64,000 nt of DNA from assembly GCA_005765155.1 (NCBI GenBank), contig VCCP01000004.1:2480001-2544000 (forward strand). Reading direction: 5' to 3'. The position numbers and the translations under genes were made by a program. Positions 55,680 through 64,000 of this stretch are shown piece by piece; within the stretch, counting starts at the first letter, position 1, and each line of letters opens with the position of its first letter. The stretch comes from Zelopaecilomyces penicillatus. Its lineage: Eukaryota > Ascomycota > Sordariomycetes > Hypocreales > Pseudodiploosporaceae. The notes beneath the pieces were generated by a model. It worked only from the letters and a program-made list of their open reading frames with translations, made no database searches and was not told where the DNA came from.

Positions 55680-56848
55680 TTATTCTACAGCCCAGTCACA
55701 TGCCACAGTCCATGTTTCGCCATCCAGCTTAACATCCCATGTCGGCTGCCTTACAGCCACCACACTCCCCAGCTCAACCTCATCCGGTCTCCCTAAACCA
55801 GTCAACCTACCCTCGCCAGCCAGAATAAAATTCTCACATTTTCCACCATCAGCTCCTCCGTTTCTGACAAGGTACATTCTCTGGCCTGGTCGTACTTGGG
55901 CAACATGAATCCTAAGGGGTACAGCCTCCTCCTCAAATTCCAGGCCCTTGATTTCGGAAAGGAGACCTTGGAGCTCAGCTGCGAGCCCACCGGGTAGGTA
56001 TTTTGCACCTCTGCGCTGCGGCGAAAACGCAAGTGGTAAGTTATCAGCCAGAGTTTCCATTTCAATTGGCTTGAATCTCGGTGCGGCATGAAAGACTGGC
56101 TGTTGAAGTGCTTTTGTGATGTCCAGGTCTCTGTCGCTGAGATGTCTTGGATCATCGCTTGCACTTGAGCTGAACGCAGACTGGTTATCCTCACTGTCTT
56201 CGATGCAGAGACGTTCATTGACAAGCGCAGTAGATGCGGCCGTATCAATCACATCTGCCGAATCAGCCTGTGATGCGGTAGAAGACGGCAGTGGAGAGGC
56301 AGAAACCTTGCGCCGCTTCCGCTGCCTCTCCTCTTGAGGGGAGTCATCCACGATATATACCGAATTGGGAATCGATGAGTCGATATCAATTCTATCATGG
56401 ACTCCTTGCTCTGCATCTTCTTCATCGGGCAAGTGAGAGCCCTCCTGCGAAACCGATAGATCATCTGATTCGACATCAATAGCATCATCTGCCAAGTCAA
56501 GCTTTCTCTCATTCGTAACGTCCCGCTCGTTGCCCGATGAATTTAAATCTGACCCATCCTCCACATCCACATCATCAATATCATGTCCTCTCCCTTGCGT
56601 GGGCCTGGGAACAGATGATGAACCAAACCGGGGTGTTGATTGGAATCGAGGTGGTGCCGATGGCGTCTGCGACGCCTGTGACGATCGCTTCGGTAGTAAA
56701 AACCGTCGGGGCGTGGATGTCTGCCCGCAAAAATGATCAGCCTCGATTGAGTCCTTTAATCGGGGGGTTTTTTTTTTTCGTAAGAACATGGATTGGGCCC
56801 ATGTATAGCGCAACGACGATTCAGACTTACACTTTGTGAAGGCTTCAT
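55680..56848 (-). CDS. uncharacterised nuclear-type protein with conserved C-terminal domain, 352 aa
   Basis: Exon 1 is only 18 nt (56848-56831, MKPSQS) and exon 2 is 56720-55680; the 110-bp intron has donor GTAAGT and acceptor GGGCAG. The N-terminus is a TPRRFLLPKR-type basic stretch followed by TPRF motifs. Residues about 55-190 are strongly acidic and disordered with many SD/ED clusters. A bipartite-like basic patch (ERQRKRRKV) lies in the middle and suggests nuclear import. The last 110 residues look folded: PLRIHVAQVRPGQRMYLV, NFILAGEGRLTGLG, ELGSVVAVRQPTWDVKL, WTVACDW. The alternating strands with glycine turns recall an OB fold. I do not recognise the family. A DNA replication, repair or telomere role is a guess from the layout. 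Confidence 0.7.
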
Positions 56849-57763
56849 TGTGCGGTTTACGACGTCATATTCAAGTGACCTCTCAATTTCGCCCTTGGGG
56901 AGGGACACGATAATTTCGATTGATTGCTCCCCAAACTCTCACCAGCTGGGGTGTCACTGCATCGGTAAATCAGTCTTGTTCAATTGGCCCTATGATGATC
57001 GGGACAAACAAATCTCAGAGTCTGTCCTATCTCGCAAATGATGCAAGATTGAAGCTTGCAATCTTGGTAAGCCGACAGAGGGGCACAGCCTACCACACCA
57101 TTGGAGGTAGGTACTTTAGTGAGCTAAGTAAAGGCAGACTACATTCAAAAAACACTTTAAACGCGCCACGTTGATAATTACAGCACAATAGTCAAAGTCA
57201 TAATAAGGTTGAACAAAATAATGATTCATTTAAAATTACACATCCATTCCAGGCCATCTAGCCGTGGTGGTTTGGTCATACTCTATACATAAAAAAGCGA
57301 CATAAAAAAAAGGGCATATCGGGGTTGAAAATCCGTAGCTCTCTCGTAAAAGGGGGCACCAGCGCCGCGTTCCTTTATGTGCTGATGAAATGGTCATGTT
57401 TAAAATCAAACGCCGGGCGGTATATCTCGCCAATGTCCGCTTGATGGATATTTCTCCATCTGTCGTGATGAAAATCTTAATCAACTGCAATCATATGCTA
57501 ACGCCCCTCTTAATGGAAATTAACAAAGACGTTTGAGTCCAAACGTGCTCGAGCATGTCGCATCCTGCAATGGAATAACGGCCGCTCGTTAATAAAGTAG
57601 CAAAGTTGGGTATCCTAAACGGACGAAGAAGAGACGAGCAAAATCAAAGGAAGAAAGTTTCAAAAACCAGTTGGGGCTCCCGAACCAGAAACTAGGCCAA
57701 GGAGACAGTATTCACCATCTCCAAGACTAGCTCAGGTAGTATACAGATGTTGACATGAAGCAA
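56849..57763. other. intergenic region between two - strand genes
   Basis: The promoter of the gene at 56848 and the 3' flank of the DUF3405 gene. GGTAGGTACTTTAG at 57107-57120 is another TAGGTA-type motif. No gene is seen. Confidence 0.5.
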
Positions 57764-60307
57764 TCAACCGTACGCCAGCTCGAAACCTGTCGCGTGGTCA
57801 TTCTGGGTAGGCTCTGTATCTTTCACAGGGTGCAACATGACTGAAGGCAGGCAGGGCCGGCCGTTCTGTTGCTCCCACTGAGGCCCTCCTATCCCAGTAT
57901 CAGCCCAGCCCATCCAGTTGTTGTATAAACGGTTGGGCGGCTCTGCTCGATAGTACCAGGTGTTGCCCTGATATCTGCGTTCACGGCCCCAGCCCATGGG
58001 ACTGCCCATGCCACCAGTTTCGCCCTTGGCACCGGGATTAAACCACTGGTCCAAGAACTTTCCATTCCAGTCTCGGTCCATGAAGATAGGGTGAGGAGCA
58101 TAAACTGCTTTCAGGCCGTGGAGGAGAGCCACGGTCTGAGGCGTCATCTCGGAAGCCACGTGGTTGCCACGCAAATTCTCAACATGCATGATATCCAGAA
58201 GACGCTTCGAGATACGAGATTGGGTGACAATGGTGGTCCGTCGGGGCAGGTCAACGCTCTTATGATTGGCATCGTTGTACCCCCAAATATGATTGCCAAT
58301 AATCCAGATGCTATTAACGGGATTAAACATTGGGCTAACAGTAATGAAGTCTGCCTCCTCGCCTACGCCCCACTTGTAGTTGTCCTGCTCTGGGGTTGCG
58401 GCGGGCGGTTTGGGTCCAACAGGATGAATGAATGGGAGATCAGGAGCACCCCAGACAGTCTCGTTGCCAGAGCGCTCTTCAACTTCCTGGCGGAAGGTAG
58501 TATCATAGTCGCCGTGATGCTCGGGGATATACCAACGTTCGTTTCTTTCCCAGAGACCTTTGCGTGGCTGCTTGGCGGCAAACTTTGCCAGGTTATCGAG
58601 GAGGTCGTAGTGATGGCCAGTGTAACGAAAATCCATCTCCCAATTCCAAATGAAGTCGAATTGAGGGTGGTCGTGGCTGAATTTCTGCACCGAGAGCCAT
58701 TGGGCGGTGTGCACACTTCGCTCATTCTCGTCCTTCAACTCGGTGTAGATGTCCCACACAAGCTTATCGTTCCAGAGAACAGTAATGCCGTGGAACTCGA
58801 CAGGGATGTATTCGTAAAGAATCTTTTGGTAAACTCCCTCGTCATCGAATGGACGAAGTTCTTGATCTTTGACATGAACAAGGAGAAAGACTTCATATTC
58901 GCCACCTGATTTCAAAGTGAGTTCACTAATCAGAGCACGGATCACTTGCTTATCATTTTCGGTGTACTTCTTTCCTGTATATGATCGTAACAAGATGGCA
59001 GTTCTTGTTTCCTTGGTGAATTGAGAGCTAGCCACCACCTTCTTATCGCTTCCCAGGATAGTTGGAGAACGACCTCTGATCTTGGGGGTCTCGGGCGATA
59101 TTCCTTGTGGAATTTTCATTTTTTCCGCAGATTTGGTCGTCGAAGAAACGGGTTTGCTCGTTTCATGATAAGCATCTAGATACTCGTTCTTGGAAACTCG
59201 GTTCATCTCGTATCTCTTTGCGTTGAGCTCGACGCAGCGTCGCTGAAGATCGCCCCAGTTGATGTTTTTCCAATCAATGAGCTGCGATTCACCACCAACC
59301 TTTTTTCTCTGTTCGAGAAGGCCAAAGGGTCCGAGTCGTGTGTTTCGCTCCCAGCAAATATTGGGGTCCATGTTAAGGACGTCATAGCTTCCAAACTTTG
59401 GCTCCGGCCAATTGTGCGGCCGTCCTTTGAAAACCAGCAGGTCCTCCACCAATTCCCCAGTCGGGCCCTTGCAAGGAACATAAGGAGCGTGCCGTTGCTC
59501 TTTCCATCCGTTATTGTTGTAGTCCGGGTAGGGATTGAACCGCACAGGCTTGTCGATACTGAAATCAATACTGACACGAGGATCCTCCCTGAGCTTCTCG
59601 CCCATCGTGTCGGTGCGATTGTCCTTAAAATCGAGTGTGTTGAGTGTATTGCCATAGATGAGGTTAGAGATTTCCAGACTAGGAGCGAGTGTTAGTATTG
59701 ATTGACAGCCTCCTATAGAATCCTCAGAAGACACTTACTTGGCCGTTGTCTTGTAGGCATATCGCCACATCTTTCGCAAATCTTTTTCGTGCTGCAGTCT
59801 GCTGATAGAACCAGCTTCTCTGACTTTCCCATCCGTCTCATAGCCCGGCTCCACGTCGTTAGGATCTTCATGATCGTCTGGGTCGCTCCATTTCCAAAGG
59901 TCGTTGATATCAACTTTCCATGACTCGAGCATTTCACGCTCCTTCTCACTGACGATGTTGTCAGTCTTAGTAGTACTGATGCCCTCTTGACCAGTGTGGC
60001 CCGAGGGGTTGGCAATGTCCTGGTTAATGATCACGCCTGCATTAGCAGGCTTTCCATCCTTGAGAGACCCATCATCCTCATCATGTTCATGTTCATGTTC
60101 ATGCTTTGAAGACTTTGGGGAAGATGTAGAGCCAGAACTTGACCCCGGCGTCTCAGCGAGGTAGGGGACAATGCTAAAGTGAGGTACTGGGCCGCTGCAA
60201 AGAAAATAGTAGCTAGAAAAGGTGACAAGAACAATCAAGAGAATAATCCTAAGCCGTGGCCGGGCTAAAAGCCCACGTCCTGTTGGAGATTTCAACATCT
60301 TTTCCAT
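57764..60307 (-). CDS. DUF3405 type II membrane protein, 827 aa
   Basis: A fungal DUF3405 protein, probably a Golgi or ER lumenal glycosyltransferase-like enzyme; the activity is not established. Exons 60307-59739 and 59678-57764 are joined in phase across a 60-bp intron (donor GTAAGT, branch CTAAC, acceptor CCTAG). The start is the ATG at 60307; the frame continues upstream without an ATG. A short basic N-terminus precedes one transmembrane segment (about residues 18-38, RIILLIVLVTFSSYYFLC), giving type II topology. A flexible stem follows with a His-Glu repeat (HEHEHEHDEDD). The lumenal domain, about residues 200-820, has TAILLRSYTGKKYTEND, then HPQFDFIWNWEMDFRYTGHHYD, where the acidic cluster resembles a metal/nucleotide-sugar site, ERWYIPEHHGDYD, and WYYRAEPPNRLYNNWMGW near the end. 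Confidence 0.88.
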
Positions 60308-63300
60308 CCCCCTCCAGGTAGCCTGATGGTAATCGTTTTTTTGATGAAACCGTGTAAATAGTGGTCGCTCTGCCTTGATAGTATTCAAGAAGTGCAGGCA
60401 AAACCACTGTGTTTAGCTTTGAGAGAAAAGTGGTGAGGTTTACTGTCGCATGTTGTGTATGTATAAAGATCGTGGTGAATGAAAGAAACCGAGAGTAGGG
60501 AGTGTTGTTTGCGTCCAATGTCTGAAACAAATGACGGAGGGGCTCAGTTTTTGGCTTAGGGTTGCGTAGTACCTCTATGCTTGATGTAAAACTCAAAAGG
60601 GTTTCCAACGACGTATTTAGATGGAAGAAGGAGTGTGTGCAGATGACGGTGCAAACCAAAGGGAGCCTCTATCAAAGAGGTGACGTTGAAGATAGGGAAG
60701 GAAGGGGAAAAAGAGAACCGGTGCAAGAACGATGGGAAAGGTGCAAGAAACAAGCAGCCATCAGACGGAGAGGGAGATGAGATGAGAGGAAATGGTGGAA
60801 CTGGAACAGATTGTCTGGGCAAGCTGGGATGGAGGCGAGTCCCCAGTGTTCGCCCCAGTGTTCCCAAGTAAGGGATCTGCCAAGAAGGGAGAAGCGAGCA
60901 GCATGGCGACATCGAACCTCCCGACGCCGAGTCCCTGTGAGCTCGACTGCTGTGCCTGCACATGTACAGTAGTGTACACCTACACCTACATTACAGTGTG
61001 GCATTCCGCTGCAGTCCCCACCGCTGAACGCTCTGGCACGCATGGATGCCACATCCATAGCCTATACCATTGCAGAACATGAACATCCTAGAGTTGAACG
61101 TTCAGGGCGGGCGTTCAGGTGGGGCCGGGTTACTGTGAAGGAGGATTCTCCAGGGGCCGAGCGCCACAACGTCGGTGCTATAGGCTGTCTGTCTGTCGTC
61201 ACCAATCAACCGCCAACACCACCCGCAACATTTAGATATTCCATACAATCCCCCAATGGAACTGTCTACTATTAATTACCTACGTACCAATGGATAGACT
61301 TCCATCTGGCAGGTGGTGCGGCCACTGCCTGGGTGGGTCTCACACACTGAGTGGCGTATTATTCACTGATGACAGCTCAACAGCAAGAGGCTTGCCCAGC
61401 ACAAGTAGCGTTTTACACCTGGGGGCTGGTGGGAACCCCAATCTTAATCAGCGCTGCGTGATTTCCTTCTCAGCAGCCTTGTTGGCTAAAAGGCAGATCG
61501 TTGCAGAATGTTGGATTGATGGATGCAAGGGCCGTCAGGATAAAGTCGGCGCCAGCGACCCAAACCCCGTTTCGGGCCAGCTCACCCAATCCGGACGCTG
61601 GATTCAACCACGTCCCAGTTTAGAGATAAGACAAGGATAAACAGTGTGTGATTAGTGGTGGATTGTGATACCCCGTCGCTCCTTGTCGCCTCAACAACAG
61701 CAGAGTCAGTTGTTCAGCTGTTCGCGCAAGGGAGCATCATCGGCAGTGAGTGATTATGGATACTCTTCATAATTCTTACTTATTCGCTTTGCAATATTTC
61801 GCATGGAGCCGTCATTCCACAGCCGTGGGGCTCTCGGTAGACCCCTCCTCCCAAGATAGTCCATGATCAGCTTACTGAAGTGATGTGAGATATCTACCGT
61901 ACTCCCTATTGATATACAGCCTCAACCTCTCCCTCGTGGCGTTTGAATATACATGTATGTTCCTGTAATGATTAATTTGATATTTGGTCACCTAATCAAA
62001 TAGGTGGAAGGTTACATGCATAAACGCACTGTACATATGCTCCGTGCAACGCTGCTGAGCGTTTGATGTTAAGATGCACTATTTAATACTCAGCAATTGC
62101 ATCTCTCCCCGCGATTGACAGTCGACTGATAAACAACTCCCCAACCAACTGCCTGCTGTCCATCTTTATTACATGGCGTTAGTCGGCCGGAAATTCTCCC
62201 TTTCTGGTGCAGGTAGGTGGATTTTCTAACCGACTTGTGGGTAAATAAGGTAGCCCAGACAGCCAATTTTGGCAATAAGGCAGGCAGGCCCCTGCATAAA
62301 TCACCGTGAGATTGTGATTGGCCACCCCCCTGACCAGTAAATGGATCGTCGTCCGCTAGTGCCAGACTCTCAGGGACTCTTTGGGCAGTCAGCGCCCTGC
62401 AAAGATGATAGGCAACAATTAATTCGGTATTATATTGGACTATCAGTCAATCACTGCTTAGTAGGCGGTCAATCTCCTGCCGTTCTTCCACCATTCTTGG
62501 GAGGTACTTAAGGTACTAATCTAGCAGCAATAATACATCCGGCCTGGTATGCTGTCATGCCGGTTAAAGTCCCATGTTGGGAAGGAGAACGAACGCCTTG
62601 ACGCAGACAGCTAATTTCATCGAACACACACACAAATACTTATCAATCGGCTTTCAATGCTCAGGGTGAGAAAAGTTTGCAAAATGCTTGAGTTGTGTGG
62701 CTCAAACAAACGACGTCACTACAAGACAGATCTCATCGAGCTTTGGGGCTCAGTGAATCGGAATACCTACTGCAACAGCAATCTTGCTGAGCCGCATTCT
62801 AAAGGGAGCAAGACTGGGGCCCTTGTCTCAAGAGATGTATCAAGCCCACTCGCTGCTGCCTTTCAGTCAATTTGATTTCTGTACATGTCCTAAACAGAAC
62901 ACAGGCTGCACAGTAATTAGGTACTCCGTACTGTTTGTAAATTTTTACATTGTATACAGGTAGGCTCAGGGATCGGCTGCAGCATGGTCCTCTCAGACCA
63001 ACATACCTTAGGTAGTACCCACGCACTGGCCTACCCAGGCGCAGGCCTGAAACACACCAAAACCCGCTAAACAGGCACGTCATACAGCCCACAACTCGAA
63101 ACAACCTCAACCCTCTCACCTCGCTGACCCGGCTCCCGCGCGGCACATGTCACGCTCGCAGAACTTTGACACCTGCTGAGTCTGAACCTGATCGGCGCCA
63201 TACATCTAGATACCCCCAACGCATGAACCAGAAAAGGATCCGGCATGACAGATCTCCAAAGGCCAATGCCGGCCAGACATCCCTTCCGGTTTGGGAATCT

Positions 63301-64000
63301 ATGTAATTATGAAGGTTTTTGTTCGGGAGGGGGGCTCGGTTACAAAGCACCAATGAAATCCACATCACTGTACAATCGTTTGTGTTGCCGATCCTACGGG
63401 AAGAGATGCAAAGCCCCGTCCTCCATCCTCTATTTCTTTGTCACACATGTTTGCGAACTCAAACAGCTGTAACGGAGCTTTATGAATTAAATAACACGGA
63501 AACCGTGCGTGAATCTTGTATTTTCCAATCGTTATCCCTATCTGCCCATTTTGTCCCCCCCATTCAGTCCCAACATCAGGCCAAAACGCCAAACAAATGC
63601 CCAAGTGATCAGGCTTCCTATAAACCTTTCCAACGCCAAAATAGAGATCGCTCATATGTAGACAAAGACATTTAGATCTCAGCACTTGTAGTAGTATAGT
63701 CGTCATGTTTCCCATATCCCAATAAATAAAAAGAAGGTATATCCGGAAATGATAAAAGAATTTAAAAAATAACCAAGCCTAGCCAGTCAAGGGGTATAGT
63801 GGAGGCTTTAAAAAAAGATAGTAAACGGCAATTAGAAAGTGAATGTGGCCCATCTCTCCGAAACTCCTTTGCGAATAGAGCGAAGAAAAAGGCGATTAGT
63901 GAAGCATTAAAGCGAATGTGGATGTTTCTCTCGGAGATGCCGACAGCTGAAAAATGACAGATTTCGAGTTGACGCAGATCGACTGAGCCATTTTGTTGTC
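60308..64000. other. 3.7-kb region without a clear gene
   Basis: The first 500 bp are the promoter and CT-rich leader of the DUF3405 gene. Further on there are only short frames without coding character, TACGTACC at 61280-61287, and a TACCTTAGGTAGTACC motif at 63004-63019. An open stretch at 63766-63957, described separately, may be part of a gene or element running off the window. Confidence 0.5.
63766..63957 (+). other. open coding-like segment near the right edge, unassigned
   Basis: Sixty-three sense codons followed by TGA, with no ATG until near the end. The translation is charged and helical (VEALKKDSKRQLESE, NRAKKKAISEALKRMW). It could be an exon fragment, part of a decayed transposable element or chance. 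No family is recognised. Confidence 0.2.

Noticed and set aside
58091..58909. 272-codon + strand frame inside the DUF3405 gene
   Set aside because: It is the antisense shadow of a well-supported coding exon, with no independent start context or family motifs.

Overview
The window is nuclear DNA of a filamentous ascomycete. The evidence is short introns (about 53-250 bp) with GTRNGT donors, CTAAC/CTRAY-type branch points and YAG acceptors, wide intergenic spacers, and fungus-restricted protein families: WetA, TRP-like FLC, DUF3433/SPRAY, SUR7/PalI and DUF3405. Protein sequences and a dispersed TAGGTAGG/TACCTAAGGTA motif in the spacers suggest a sordariomycete, probably Hypocreales; this placement is inference. 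I see no prokaryotic genes, CRISPR array, rRNA, convincing tRNA or intact transposon.

Layout. 1-6.7 kb: gene-poor. 6.7-12.4 kb (+): an uncharacterised disordered protein and the probable conidiation regulator wetA. 13.9-21.9 kb (-): an FLC/TRP-like membrane protein and a SPRAY-type DUF3433 membrane protein. 23.2-30.9 kb: two unrelated secreted PLC-like phosphodiesterases (-) on either side of a SUR7-family tetraspan protein (+). 31.4-34.2 kb (-): GMP synthase in 16 exons. 35.4-40.5 kb (+): ORMDL sphingolipid regulator, a GPI-type surface protein and a class I O-methyltransferase. 41.1-41.9 kb (-): a PalI/Rim9-like protein. 44.3-49.4 kb: a possible small gene (+), an RRM-like protein (-) divergent from Mediator subunit MED1 (+), and a less certain gene (+). 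49.7-51.1 kb (-): a GH16 beta-glucanase. 53.9-60.3 kb (-): mitochondrial methionyl-tRNA formyltransferase, a nuclear-looking protein with a conserved C-terminal domain, and a DUF3405 type II membrane protein. 60.3-64 kb: no clear gene.

The genes do not form a biosynthetic cluster. Many act at the cell surface or endomembranes (FLC, SPRAY, two PLC-like enzymes, SUR7, ORMDL, PalI, GH16, GPI protein, DUF3405), mixed with housekeeping genes. All exon models were assembled by hand from splice signals, reading-frame phase and continuity of family motifs. Exon sums were checked to be whole codons for all assembled models except the two marked tentative. I found no clearly new multi-gene system. The best leads are the microexon-rich GMP synthase, a divergent wetA, an unknown nuclear protein, and several dispersed or tandem repeat motifs.
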